Shown: positions 16,751-25,326 of the stretch, piece by piece
Position numbering within the stretch: position 1 is the first letter of the stretch
Layout: each line of letters begins with the position of its first letter
NCBI GenBank assembly: GCA_017642695.1
Contig: JAEPQD010000002.1
Coordinates: 1 to 64,000, forward strand
Source: Parvibaculum sp.
GTDB lineage: Bacteria > Pseudomonadota > Alphaproteobacteria > Parvibaculales > Parvibaculaceae
DNA: 64,000 bases
Direction: 5' to 3'
Translations under genes and position numbers: made by a program
Notes under the pieces: model-generated
Databases searched by the model: none
Told to the model about the DNA's origin: nothing
The model's input: only the letters and a program-made list of their open reading frames with translations

Positions 16751-18055
16751 CTAGTTTTTCAACCGCCGCTTTCGCGGTTCGTCGACGAAGACCATCATGA
16801 CGACGGCGGCGGCGAGGACGGCGATCGAGAGCGAGAAGAGCGCGGTGAAGGAGACGCCACGCGCGATGAAGCCGCCGAGCAGCGGGCCCATCGCCATCAT
16901 GAGCGAGGTCGCGGTGTTGAGCACGGCGATCCGCATGGGCAGGTCGTCGCGCGCGCCGAACTCGACGATGATGTTCTGATTGGAATTCTGGAAGCCGCCC
17001 TGGCCGGCGCCGAGCCCCGCGAAGACGAGCGCGAGGCCCAAGATCTCGTTCGTGAAGAGCAGGGCGAAGGTCGAGACCGCCCAGAGGCCCACCGCCGACA
17101 TGAAGACGACGCGGTTGCCGATCCTGTCGGCGAGCGTGCCCCAGCCGAGGTTCGCGCCCGTCTGCGCGAGGAGGAAGGCGGTCGAGAGAATGCCGAGATT
17201 GGTGCCCGAGAGGCCGATGCGTTCGCCCGAATAGAGAATGTAGAAGGGGACCGCCATGGTGCCGAGGGCGGCGAGCGCGGCGGCCATGTAGAAGCGCGCG
17301 AGCGCGGGATCGGCGCGCAACATGGACGGGATTTCGCGGAGGCGGCCTGCGAGCTTCGCGCGGGCGCGGATCGTCGGCGGTTCGGGCTCGCGCACCAGCA
17401 TCAGCAGCGAGAGGCCGATGGAGGTGAGGATGAAGGCGACGAGGAAGGTCGACGCATAGCCATTGCCGAAGGCGTGGCCCTCGACGAGATATTTGCCGCC
17501 GAGATAGGAGACGCCCGCCGCCGTGAGGCCTGCCGAGAAATTGCGGAAGCCGGTGAGGCGGCCGCGCAGGCGGAGCGGGATCACCTTTGCCATCAGCGTG
17601 TTGAAGATCACCGCCTGCATGCCGTTGAAGAGGCCGAAGAGGCAGAGGAAGCCGATGGCCGTGATCAGTGCGAGATGGGGCGGCAGGAAGAAGCCGCCAA
17701 GCGCGAGGCCCAGCACGCCCGCGCGCATGCCCCAGCCGATCAGGAGGCCCATCGGCAGCACGCGCTTCCTGTGTTCGATCAGCGTCGCGCCGAAGATCGA
17801 GGAGGCGGACGCGCCGAACCATTGCGCGGCGAGCGCGAGGCCGACGGCGAATTCCGAACCGGAGAGAAGATAGATGTAGGCCGGGACGAAGGTCGGCGCA
17901 TTGACGAGGCGGAAGCCTGTCTGGCCGAGGAGCCCATGGGCGAGGTTCGCGGTATAGTTGCGGCGGAGATTGCCCTCGACTTCGGCCTCGTAGGCGGCTT
18001 CGGCCTCGGCGAGGCGGGTCTGCCGTTCCTCCTCGGTGAGCGACTGGTCCATCAA
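16751..18055 (-). CDS. Major facilitator superfamily transporter
   Basis: A 434-residue inner-membrane protein with about 12 hydrophobic segments and an acidic, soluble N-terminus of about 40 residues. The loop between helices 2 and 3 contains GATLIEHRKRVLPMG, the equivalent of the MFS motif A, and a second conserved loop is RLRGRLTGFRNFSAG. The central loop (about residues 205-225) is charged. Substrate cannot be deduced. It is transcribed alone, upstream of a long repeat array. Confidence 0.85.
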   Translation of the reverse strand: MMDQSLTEEERQTRLAEAEAAYEAEVEGNLRRNYTANLAHGLLGQTGFRLVNAPTFVPAYIYLLSGSEFAVGLALAAQWFGASASSIFGATLIEHRKRVLPMGLLIGWGMRAGVLGLALGGFFLPPHLALITAIGFLCLFGLFNGMQAVIFNTLMAKVIPLRLRGRLTGFRNFSAGLTAAGVSYLGGKYLVEGHAFGNGYASTFLVAFILTSIGLSLLMLVREPEPPTIRARAKLAGRLREIPSMLRADPALARFYMAAALAALGTMAVPFYILYSGERIGLSGTNLGILSTAFLLAQTGANLGWGTLADRIGNRVVFMSAVGLWAVSTFALLFTNEILGLALVFAGLGAGQGGFQNSNQNIIVEFGARDDLPMRIAVLNTATSLMMAMGPLLGGFIARGVSFTALFSLSIAVLAAAVVMMVFVDEPRKRRLKN

Positions 18056-18205
18056 GCGTTTCCCGGCGCCGCTTCGTTTCCGACTTTTTGTCAGCGGCGC
18101 GCGGCTCTTTATAGACTCAAAACGCGGTTCCGGTCAGTTCCCTTGCCGTAAAAAAGTCAGGGGAGGGTGTTCGCTGGTGAACCGGGGGAGGAAGGGAAGA
18201 ATTTC

Positions 18206-18463
18206 GGCACGCAGAGGCGCAGAGAAGGGAAGATGTTTTCACACGGAGGCACGGAGACACGGAGAAGGGAAGATGTTTTCACGCAAAGGCGCGAAGACGC
18301 GAAGGTCAGACGCTGAAGGAGAATGAATCCCGGAGGGACGATTGCGCCTGCGGCGCGAAGATTCTTCGGCGCGAAGCGCCATTCCCCTTCTTCCCTTCTC
18401 CGTGTCTCCGTGCCTCCGCGTGCCAAACCTTCTCTGCGCCTCTGCGTGCCATCCCTTTTCCTG
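18206..18463. repeat. Array of CACGGAGACACGGAG-type repeats in both orientations
   Basis: The 415-base gap 18056-18470 holds no gene. Three units run forward: 18206-18240 (GGCACGCAGAGGCGCAGAGA then AGGGAAGATGTTTTC), 18241-18280 (ACACGGAGGCACGGAGACAC then GGAGAAGGGAAGATGTTTTC) and 18281-18310 (ACGCAAAGGCGCGAAGACGC). Two inverted units lie at 18384-18463 (TTCTCCGTGTCTCCGTGCCT and CTTCTCTGCGCCTCTGCGTG). The middle contains a small GGCGCGAAG/CTTCGGCGCG palindrome. The whole could fold back as a long imperfect hairpin. A single related unit is at 11038. Confidence 0.75.
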
Positions 18464-18470
18464 TCCGGCC

Positions 18471-19334
18471 CTACTCCCGCAGCCATTCCTCGCGGGCTCT
18501 TGCGCCGGGGCCTTGCGGCAGCGTCATGGCGAGCCAGTCGAGGAGGGAGCGGGCGGTGCTCTTTCCGTCCGGTCCTTCTTGCGTGAGGGCGAAGGGCGGG
18601 TTCACGACGACGAGGCCGCAGCCGGTCATGCGGGCGGGATCGGCGGCCATGACGTGAAGTTCGAGGGCGAGGGTTTTCGGCGGGCCTTCGGCGGCGAGGC
18701 TTTCGAGAAAGGCGCCGGAGACGGAAGGGTCCTTCACCGGATACCAGAGCAGGAAGGTGCCGGTGGCGAAGCGGCGATGCGCTTCGGCAAGCGCCCGGGC
18801 GAGGGCGGTGAATTCGCCGCGATCCTCGAAGGGCGGGTCGATCAGCACGGCACCCCGCCGTTCCTGCGGGGGGAGCATCGCCTTCAGGGCGGTGTAGCCG
18901 TCCATCTCGTGACACTTCACGCGGGCGTCGCGGCGGAAGTTGGCGCGGAGCGTCTTCGCATCTTCCGGATGCAGTTCGCAGAAGGCGAGGCGGTCGTCCG
19001 GCCTTGCCAGATGCGCCATCAGCGCGGGCGAGCCGGGATAGCGGGTCAGCTCATTCCCGTTTTCCGGGCCGCCCAGCGCGCGAACGGCATCGAGGTAGGG
19101 CGCGAGGGCAGGGTGCGGATTCTCCGCCGCCAGAAGCCGCGCGATGCCTTGCATGTATTCGCCGGTCTTTTGCGCTTCCTCGCCGGAAAGGTCGGTCATG
19201 CCGGTGCCGGCATGGGTGTCGAGCAGGAAGAAGGGCTTCTCCTTCTTCTTCAGGTGTTCGACGACAAGCGTGAGAAGGCCATGTTTCATGACGTCGGCGA
19301 AATTGCCGGCGTGATACGCGTGACGGTAGTTCAT
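18471..19334 (-). CDS. rlmJ: 23S rRNA (adenine(2030)-N6)-methyltransferase
   Basis: RlmJ methylates A2030 of 23S rRNA using S-adenosylmethionine. The 287-residue product starts with the family hallmark MNYRHAYHAGNFADVMKH, continues with FLLDTHAGTGMTDL as the SAM-binding loop, and has the catalytic motif LIDPPFED (DPPF). The C-terminal GCGLVVVNPPF is also conserved. I use the ATG at 19334 because the homology begins exactly there; the frame is open to 19442. It is followed on the minus strand by the repeat array and preceded by the DUF4010 gene. Confidence 0.94.
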   Translation of the reverse strand: MNYRHAYHAGNFADVMKHGLLTLVVEHLKKKEKPFFLLDTHAGTGMTDLSGEEAQKTGEYMQGIARLLAAENPHPALAPYLDAVRALGGPENGNELTRYPGSPALMAHLARPDDRLAFCELHPEDAKTLRANFRRDARVKCHEMDGYTALKAMLPPQERRGAVLIDPPFEDRGEFTALARALAEAHRRFATGTFLLWYPVKDPSVSGAFLESLAAEGPPKTLALELHVMAADPARMTGCGLVVVNPPFALTQEGPDGKSTARSLLDWLAMTLPQGPGARAREEWLRE

Positions 19335-19344
19335 GGGCGAGGGT

Positions 19345-20691
19345 TCATGCGAAGCCGAGCATGACGAAGACGGCGGCGACGCCGCCGGCGGCGAGCGCGA
19401 AGAGCGCGGCGGCGGGCACGAGGCCGCCTTCGCGCCCCGCAAAGGAGAGCGTGTAGGCGCCTTTCAGCATGTTGTTCGAGGTGGCGGCGATGAGGATCGC
19501 GGCGGCGTTGACGGCGAGCGCCGCCTCGCCATGCGCACCCTGCGCGAGCGAGAGCACGAGCGGGTCGACATCGGTGACGCCGGCGAGCGCGGCGAGCGCG
19601 AAGAGGCTTTCCTCGCCGAATTCGGTGCGCGCCCAGCCGACGGCGAGCGACAGCGCAATGAAGAGCAGCGCGAAGATGAGCGCCGTCTGGATTTCGAGCG
19701 GGTTCGAGGGCGGCAGCACCTCGGCGCCGTTCTCCGCGCCCGAACCGCTTTCCCGCCAGTAGAGAAAGCCCGCAAGCACGAGGCCGAAGGCGAAGAGCAG
19801 CGCGAGCGAGGGCGCGAGCGCGGCGGCAAGTTCCCTGTTGAAGATCGCGACGACGATGAGGATGCGCAGGAACATGACGCCCGTCGAAAGGACGATCGCG
19901 GCATTCAATATGCCGGAATGGGCGCCCGATGTGCGGGCGCGGCGCGAGAGGACGACGGTGGTGGCCGTTGACGAGTAGAGACCGCCCAATGCCGCTGAAT
20001 AAAGAAGGCCGTGCCGAGGCGCGACATAGCGCTGAACGAGATAGCTCGCATAGGAGAGCGTGCTGACCACGACGACGGCGAGCCAGACCTGATAGGGGGT
20101 GATGGCGGTGAGCGTGGTCACCGGTTCGTCCGGCACGAGGGGCAGGACGATGCCGATGATGATGAGGAATTTCGCGAGCGTCGAAAGCTCGGTGCCGCCG
20201 ACGGTTTCGGCGAAGGCGTGCAGGCGTTCGCGCGCGCCGGTAAAAAGCACGGCGGCGACAGCGACCGCGACCGGCACCCAGAGCGGCTGGGTCAGCGTGA
20301 TCGGCCCGAGAAGATAGGCGATCAGATTGCCGACAAGCGCCATGATGCCGCCGTCGAGGCGCACGCCCGGCTCATGCTCGATGCGCGGTTCGGCAAACTG
20401 GATTTCGAGACGGTAGCGGTACCAGACGGCGAGCCAGAGGCCGAGAACGAGGAGGCCGCCGAGAAAGAGCAGCGGCGTTTCCGGCATCAGCGCGTAGAGA
20501 AGCGCACCCGCGAGGGCGAGGAGCGGGAAGGTGCGCACGCCGCCCGGCGCCTTGAGACGGCGGGATCCGAAATATTCCTCGAAGGCGAGGCCGAGAAAGA
20601 AGGCAAGGCCGAGCAGCACGGCGAGGCGCTCCGGCGCGAGCAGCATGTCCGGCAGGGTGGCGAGAAAGGGCGTCGTGCTTCCGCTCGTCAT
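19345..20691 (-). CDS. MgtC/DUF4010 family membrane protein
   Basis: A 448-residue integral membrane protein with about 12-13 hydrophobic segments. The N-terminal part (LAVLLGLAFFLGLAFEEYFG, then APGGVRTFPLLALAGAL) matches the MgtC/SapB domain: the R-T-F motif after the first helices is characteristic. The C-terminal half fits DUF4010 (GLYSSTATTVVLSRRAR and AATSNNMLKGAYTLSFAG). Such proteins are thought to affect ion or magnesium homeostasis, without a proven transport activity. It starts 23 bases after the ppk2 stop and stops 10 bases before rlmJ, so the three may share a transcript. Confidence 0.86.
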   Translation of the reverse strand: MTSGSTTPFLATLPDMLLAPERLAVLLGLAFFLGLAFEEYFGSRRLKAPGGVRTFPLLALAGALLYALMPETPLLFLGGLLVLGLWLAVWYRYRLEIQFAEPRIEHEPGVRLDGGIMALVGNLIAYLLGPITLTQPLWVPVAVAVAAVLFTGARERLHAFAETVGGTELSTLAKFLIIIGIVLPLVPDEPVTTLTAITPYQVWLAVVVVSTLSYASYLVQRYVAPRHGLLYSAALGGLYSSTATTVVLSRRARTSGAHSGILNAAIVLSTGVMFLRILIVVAIFNRELAAALAPSLALLFAFGLVLAGFLYWRESGSGAENGAEVLPPSNPLEIQTALIFALLFIALSLAVGWARTEFGEESLFALAALAGVTDVDPLVLSLAQGAHGEAALAVNAAAILIAATSNNMLKGAYTLSFAGREGGLVPAAALFALAAGGVAAVFVMLGFA

Positions 20692-20714
20692 CGTTTCGTC
20701 GGCATTCTACCGCC

Positions 20715-21518
20715 TTACTTCGCGAGAATATCGGTTTGAACCAGCGCGGGCTCGAAGGGGATGACGACGCGGGCGTCGGGCGAGATCCCGTCCTTCGGCT
20801 TGCCGCGATAGTCGATGCGGGAGAGAAGATCTCGGATCAGGTTGAGCCGGGCGAGGCGCTTGTTGTCGGCGCGAACGATGGCCCAGGGCGCGACGGAGGT
20901 ATGCGTGCGCAGCAGCATGGCGTCGCGGGCACGGCTGTAATCCTTCCAGTGCTTCACGGCGACGCTGTCGATGGGCGAGATCTTCCACTGCTTCAAGGGG
21001 TCCTTGCGGCGGTCGTCGAGGCGCTTCTTCTGCTCCGGCTTCGAGATGTCGAGATAATATTTCATCAGTACGATGCCCGAGCCCGCGAGCATGTCCTCGA
21101 ATTGCGGGACGGAGATCATGAAGCGCTCATACTGCTCGTCGGTGCAGAAGCCCATGACGCGCTCGACGCCGGCGCGGTTGTACCAGGAGCGGTTGAAGAT
21201 CACGAGTTCCTGCGCGGCCGGGAGATGCGGCGCATAGCGCTGGAAATACCATTCGCTCTGCTGCCGGTCGGACGGTTTGCCGAGAGCGACGACGCGGGTC
21301 TCGCGCGGCGAGAGATGTTCGACGATGCGCTTGGCGATGCCGTCCTTGCCCGCCGCGTCGCGGCCTTCGAGAATGACGAGAAGCTTGCGGTCCTCCGCGA
21401 TGATGTCGCGCTGAAGCTTCACGAGTTCGACCTGGAGACGGTAGAGCTCGTCCTTGTACTTGCTGTGCGAAATCTCCGGCAGGGCGCCGGGGCCGCTTTC
21501 CTCTTTTTTCTTCGTCAT
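20715..21518 (-). CDS. ppk2: Polyphosphate kinase 2
   Basis: PPK2 moves phosphate between polyphosphate and nucleotides (ADP or GDP to the triphosphate in class I). The 267-residue protein has a P-loop EGRDAAGKDG (residues 51-60), the Walker B/lid region FNRSWYNRAGVERVMGF, and the family segment LKQWKISPIDSVAVKHWKDY. One domain only. A basic N-terminus (MTKKKEES) precedes it. First gene of a probable three-gene run with the DUF4010 protein and rlmJ. Class I is likely from length and lack of a second domain, but nucleotide preference is not readable here. Confidence 0.93.
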   Translation of the reverse strand: MTKKKEESGPGALPEISHSKYKDELYRLQVELVKLQRDIIAEDRKLLVILEGRDAAGKDGIAKRIVEHLSPRETRVVALGKPSDRQQSEWYFQRYAPHLPAAQELVIFNRSWYNRAGVERVMGFCTDEQYERFMISVPQFEDMLAGSGIVLMKYYLDISKPEQKKRLDDRRKDPLKQWKISPIDSVAVKHWKDYSRARDAMLLRTHTSVAPWAIVRADNKRLARLNLIRDLLSRIDYRGKPKDGISPDARVVIPFEPALVQTDILAK

Positions 21519-21644
21519 GACGTCTCGTTTCCCGCGAGGCGCGAAGCCACCGGGTCAGAGCCTAGACCCGCGCGCGGCGGGCCGGAAGGGGCCGCGCTGT
21601 CGCGGGGAGGAGAGAGCTTGATCCGGGGGACCGATATGGCTATG

Positions 21645-21670
21645 AGTGTTACGTTATAATGTAACATTTC
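21645..21670. promoter_or_regulatory. Zur-like operator
   Basis: TGTTACGTTATAATGTAACA (21647-21666) is a 20-base palindrome with nine of ten positions paired, followed by TTTC. It closely resembles the Zur box of proteobacteria (consensus-like GTTATAATATAAC core with flanking GAAAT/ATTTC). It ends 19 bases before the TonB receptor ATG, overlapping where the promoter or leader must lie, so binding would block expression when zinc is plentiful. Confidence 0.7.
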
Positions 21671-21685
21671 AGGCAGGGAGCGATC

Positions 21686-23812
21686 ATGGGAAACGGGAAC
21701 GGGCTTCGCCGGGAGCGCGAAGAAGCGGGGACGCGGGCGCTGCTGCTGTCCATGACGGCATGCATCGCGCTGGCGGTTTCGCCCGCTTTCGCGCAGGAAG
21801 AGGCCGGTGAGGGAGAACAGTCTCCGGCCGTGGAGGCAACCGCGCTCAGGCCGCTCGTCGTTACGGCTTCGCCCTTCGCTTCGCCGCTCGAGGACCTCGC
21901 GGCGCCGGTGACAATCGTGACGCGGGACACGATCCTCACCTCGTCCGCATCGACGCTCGGCGCGCTGCTGAAAGACCAGCCCGGCATTTCCGAAAGCGCC
22001 TTCGCGGCGGGGGCGAGCCGGCCGGTCATTCGCGGCCTCGACAATACGCGCGTGCGTGTGCAGGAAAACGGGATCGGCGCGGGCGACGTGTCGGCGGTGA
22101 GCGAGGATCATGGCGTGCCGATCGATCCGTTCGCGGCCGAGCGCGTGGAAGTGGTGCGCGGTCCGGCGACGCTGCGCTATGGCAGCGAGGCCATAGGCGG
22201 CGTCGTCAATGTCATCAACAACCGCATTCCAAAGGCGATCCCGAAGGGCGGTTTCGAGGCCGAGGCCGGCGCGGCGTATGACAGTGTGAGTTACGGCCGC
22301 CAGGCCTTCGGCAGGATGGAGGCAGCGACGGGCGATGTCGTGTGGCATGGCGATGCCTTCGCGCGGAAGTCTGAGAACTACGCCATTCCGGGACCGGTCG
22401 ACCGGCAGAGCGAGACCTGGGCGGAAACATCCGGCATAGCGGGCGGTGCCTCCGTGATGCTCGGCAATGACGATTTCGACGGATATGCAGGCGCCGCCGT
22501 CACCTATTACGACAGCAAATACGGCATTCCCGCACCGGGGGATCCGGCCAATCCGGTTCATATCGACATGCACCAGACGAAGGTGCAGCTCGCGAGCGAG
22601 CTTGAATTCGAGGGCGGCCCGTTCTCCGCGCTCGGGCTCACCGGCGGCTACAGCGACTACAGCCACGGCGAAGTGGATGCGACGGGCGCGACGGGGTCGC
22701 GCTTCGACAATGAGGAATGGGAGGCGCGCGCGGAGCTGCTGCATCGCGCCGCCGGTCCGTTCACCGGCGCCTTCGGCCTTCAGGTGCGCAAGCGCGATAT
22801 CGAGGCGGCCGGCGAAGGCAGAGAACTGCTGGCGCCGACAACGACGGAAGCCATTGCCGCGTTCCTGTTCGAAGAGATGCCGCTGGCGGGCGAAAGGCTC
22901 AAGCTGCAGATGGGCGGACGGATCGAACAGGTCGATGTTTCGGGCCGGGCGCTCGATGCCAGCATCCCGCTCGCGCCGAGCGACTACGCGGTGGAGCGGA
23001 GCTTCACGCCGGCAAGCGTTTCGGCGGGGCTTGTCTTTGCGCCGTTCGAGACATGGGTGTTCGGCTTTACGGCGCAGCATGTGGAGCGCGCGCCGGATGC
23101 GCTCGAACTGTTCTCGAAAGGGCCTCATGAAGCGACCGAGACCTTCGAGATCGGCGACCCGGCGCTCGACAAGGAAAGCGCGCTCAGCTTCGAGCTCAAT
23201 GCGCGGCGCGAGGGAGACGATTACTCCTTCGAGGCGGCCGTCTTCCACACTTCATTCAAGGACTTCATCTACAAGCGGCTGACGGGCGAGATGTGCGACG
23301 ACAGCTACGACACCTGCACGCCGCACGGTGCGGGCAGTGAACTCGACCAGGTGCTGTTCACGCAGGAAGATGCGACCTTCCGAGGCTTCGAGACGAAAGC
23401 GAGCGTCACGCTTGCCCGCTGGGGCGAAGCGCGGGCAGGCATCACCGGACAGTTCGACATGGTGCGGGCGGAACTCGATGCGGGCGGCAACGTGCCGCGC
23501 ATTCCGCCGATGCGCGCCGGCGCGGGGATGTTCTATGCAGGCCCGGAAGTTTCGGCCCGGCTCGGCTTCCTTCATGCCTTCGAGCAGGACCGGCTGTCGG
23601 CAGGAGAAACGGCGACGGGAAGCTATACCGATCTCGGCGGCGAGGTGCGCTACCGCGTGCCCGCGCGTTTCCTGGGCGGTCATGCGCTGGAACTCGCGCT
23701 TGTGGGCGAGAACCTGCTCGACCAGGACATCCGCAACCACGTGTCGTTCAAGAAGGCGAACGTGCTTCAGCCGGGACGCAATGTGCGTTTCGTGGTGACG
23801 GCGCGATTCTGA
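21686..23812 (+). CDS. TonB-dependent outer-membrane receptor, probable zinc (ZnuD-like)
   Basis: A 708-residue TonB-dependent receptor. A signal peptide ends at SPAFA (residues 25-35); a plug domain follows with LRPLVVTASPF, QPGISESAFAAGASRPVIRG and ERVEVVRGPATLRYGSEAIGGVVNV, typical of the ZnuD subgroup (DHGVPIDPFAAERVEV). The rest is a beta-barrel ending with VRFVVTARF (terminal Phe). ZnuD imports zinc or zinc-binding ligands in Neisseria and Acinetobacter, and the Zur-like palindrome immediately upstream supports zinc here. No zinc ABC transporter is adjacent. The start at ATG 21686 has AGGGAG nine bases upstream. Converges on the chrR gene with three bases between stops. Confidence 0.88.
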   Translation: MGNGNGLRREREEAGTRALLLSMTACIALAVSPAFAQEEAGEGEQSPAVEATALRPLVVTASPFASPLEDLAAPVTIVTRDTILTSSASTLGALLKDQPGISESAFAAGASRPVIRGLDNTRVRVQENGIGAGDVSAVSEDHGVPIDPFAAERVEVVRGPATLRYGSEAIGGVVNVINNRIPKAIPKGGFEAEAGAAYDSVSYGRQAFGRMEAATGDVVWHGDAFARKSENYAIPGPVDRQSETWAETSGIAGGASVMLGNDDFDGYAGAAVTYYDSKYGIPAPGDPANPVHIDMHQTKVQLASELEFEGGPFSALGLTGGYSDYSHGEVDATGATGSRFDNEEWEARAELLHRAAGPFTGAFGLQVRKRDIEAAGEGRELLAPTTTEAIAAFLFEEMPLAGERLKLQMGGRIEQVDVSGRALDASIPLAPSDYAVERSFTPASVSAGLVFAPFETWVFGFTAQHVERAPDALELFSKGPHEATETFEIGDPALDKESALSFELNARREGDDYSFEAAVFHTSFKDFIYKRLTGEMCDDSYDTCTPHGAGSELDQVLFTQEDATFRGFETKASVTLARWGEARAGITGQFDMVRAELDAGGNVPRIPPMRAGAGMFYAGPEVSARLGFLHAFEQDRLSAGETATGSYTDLGGEVRYRVPARFLGGHALELALVGENLLDQDIRNHVSFKKANVLQPGRNVRFVVTARF

Positions 23813-23815
23813 CGC

Positions 23816-24520
23816 TCAGAGGCCGATGAAGGGCTGAAGGAGTTTCGCGACCCAGCCCCGGAAGCGCGTCGGGCCCTCGGTGAGGGCGAGGCAGATGCAT
23901 TCCTCGTTCTCGCCGGTCCTCAGCGAGTGGAATATCTCGCCGTCGCATTCCTCGATGTCGCCGGCGTGGAAGGTGCCGTGCGGGTCCGTGAGGCTACCCT
24001 TGAGAACGAGGACAAGCTCCGTTCCGCTATGGCCGTGCATGGGAATGTCCACGCCGGGGCCCGCGCGCAACATCCAGAGACGCTGGTCGTTTGGCCCGCC
24101 GCGCCAGAGGTCGATCTTCTTCATCTTCGGGCCCAGAAAGCTCCAGCGGAGTTCGTCGACATCGCGGCCGAGCCAGGCACGCAGCGGTGCGGGGAGCGGG
24201 TCGCCGTCCATTCCGGCATCTGCCTTCGGCGCCGCAGGCGAGGAAACGGGCAGCCTCTCCGGTTCGTCGAGAAGGGCAAGCGTCTTCGCGAGCGCGTCGG
24301 GCGCCATATGTTCCGCTTCGAGCCTTTCGAGGAGTGCGCCGCCCGCTGCCTCCGCTGCCGACACGCGTGCGGTCGCATCGTCGAGATAGCTCAGATGCGA
24401 GGCGATCATGAGCGACTGGCCTTCGGAGAGGGTGCCCGCGGCATAGGCCATCAGCCATTCATCGCCAATACGATGGGTGACGGGGTGGCGCGTCGCGTCA
24501 TGAGATACGGCGGTGTTCAT
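23816..24520 (-). CDS. chrR: ChrR family cupin anti-sigma factor (Cys-lacking)
   Basis: A 234-residue homologue of ChrR, which holds the ECF sigma factor RpoE inactive until singlet oxygen or other stress triggers release. The N-terminal anti-sigma domain shows AYAAGTLSEG and SHLSYLDDATAR. In Rhodobacter ChrR the matching stretch is a HxxxCxxC zinc motif; here the His (42) is kept but both Cys are Leu46 and Ala49. The C-terminal cupin keeps its metal ligands in PMHGHSGTELVLVLKG and DGEIFHSL. The gene overlaps the sigma gene by four bases (ATGA). The loss of half the zinc site is unusual and may change signal or stability. Confidence 0.87.
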   Translation of the reverse strand: MNTAVSHDATRHPVTHRIGDEWLMAYAAGTLSEGQSLMIASHLSYLDDATARVSAAEAAGGALLERLEAEHMAPDALAKTLALLDEPERLPVSSPAAPKADAGMDGDPLPAPLRAWLGRDVDELRWSFLGPKMKKIDLWRGGPNDQRLWMLRAGPGVDIPMHGHSGTELVLVLKGSLTDPHGTFHAGDIEECDGEIFHSLRTGENEECICLALTEGPTRFRGWVAKLLQPFIGL

Positions 24521-25128
24521 CGCAGATCCTCCAGCGCCGGACGCAGGCGGACAAAGGCAAGACGCAGGCGCGACTTCACGGTGCCGAGCGGAATGCCGAG
24601 GCGTTCGGCGATTGCCGAATGGGGCAATCCTTCAAGAAAAGACAGTTCGACGACCTGCGCCTGATCGGGCGGCAGGGTCGTCAGCGCGGCATGTACGCGC
24701 GCGCCGATTTCCGCCCCCGCCATCGCTTCGTCGGCGGGGCGCGGCGCTTCGGGTTGCAGCATCGGGTCCGTCTCGTCGAAGCCCGGCCGTTTTTCACGGC
24801 GAACGCGGTCGATGAAGCGGTTGCGCGCGATGGTGAAAATCCATGTGCCCGCCGACGCCTTCGAGCTGTCGAACTGAGCGGCCTTGCGCCAGACGGTCAA
24901 CATGACTTCCTGCGCGATATCCTCGGCGAGACGTTCGTCGACGCGGAGGCGGAGGAGATACGACTTCACGCGCGGCGCGTAATAGCCGAAAAGCCGCGCG
25001 AAGGCCGTTCTGTCCGCATGTTGCGCAATCGCAGCAACGAGTTCCGCCATCTCGGCGGCGAGATTCTCCGGCGCAGGCTGCTGCTTGTCCCCTTGGGGCG
25101 TCTCGCCGGACGCCGGATCCCGATTCAT
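24517..25128 (-). CDS. rpoE: RNA polymerase ECF sigma factor, RpoE/ChrR-associated
   Basis: A 203-residue ECF sigma-70 factor with region 2 (FARLFGYYAPRVKSYLLR, DIAQEVMLTVWRKA, GTWIFTIARNRFIDRVRR) and region 4 (LPPDQAQVVELSFLEGLPHS, AIAERLGIPLGTVKSRLRLA). It pairs with the overlapping chrR gene, as in Rhodobacter sphaeroides, where the pair answers singlet oxygen. I start at ATG 25128; a reading from 25218 would begin upstream of the predicted transcription start. The predicted promoter at 25217-25246 matches the sigma's own expected target, so autoregulation is likely. Confidence 0.92.
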   Translation of the reverse strand: MNRDPASGETPQGDKQQPAPENLAAEMAELVAAIAQHADRTAFARLFGYYAPRVKSYLLRLRVDERLAEDIAQEVMLTVWRKAAQFDSSKASAGTWIFTIARNRFIDRVRREKRPGFDETDPMLQPEAPRPADEAMAGAEIGARVHAALTTLPPDQAQVVELSFLEGLPHSAIAERLGIPLGTVKSRLRLAFVRLRPALEDLR

Positions 25129-25216
25129 CAGGCCTAGCTCTCTCAGGTTCGGCCGCCATCGCTGGCGGACGTGGGGGGCCGGTCTGATCTGTGGCGCGTG
25201 GTGCGTTGGCATGCCC

Positions 25217-25246
25217 ATGGTACGGGCAGCGCCCCAGAACGGATCA
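25217..25246 (-). promoter_or_regulatory. RpoE-type promoter of the rpoE-chrR operon
   Basis: On the minus strand: TGATCC (25246-25241), an 18-base spacer, then TACCAT (25222-25217). The -35 equals the TGATC element described for RpoE/ChrR promoters; the -10 is a partial match. The same -35 and the same spacer length occur on the other strand at 25327, which strengthens both. The rpoE ATG is about 80 bases after the predicted start. Confidence 0.6.
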
Positions 25247-25326
25247 CTCGGTGTGGCCTCTCGGAGGAAGTCTATGGAAAACGTCGCATTCGCGAAAGCG
25301 CCGAGCGCCGGTGCCCCGGCGTCAGG

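Noticed and set aside
18206..18463. CRISPR array
   Set aside because: The units are not separated by unique spacers of constant length, occur in both orientations, and no cas genes are in the window.
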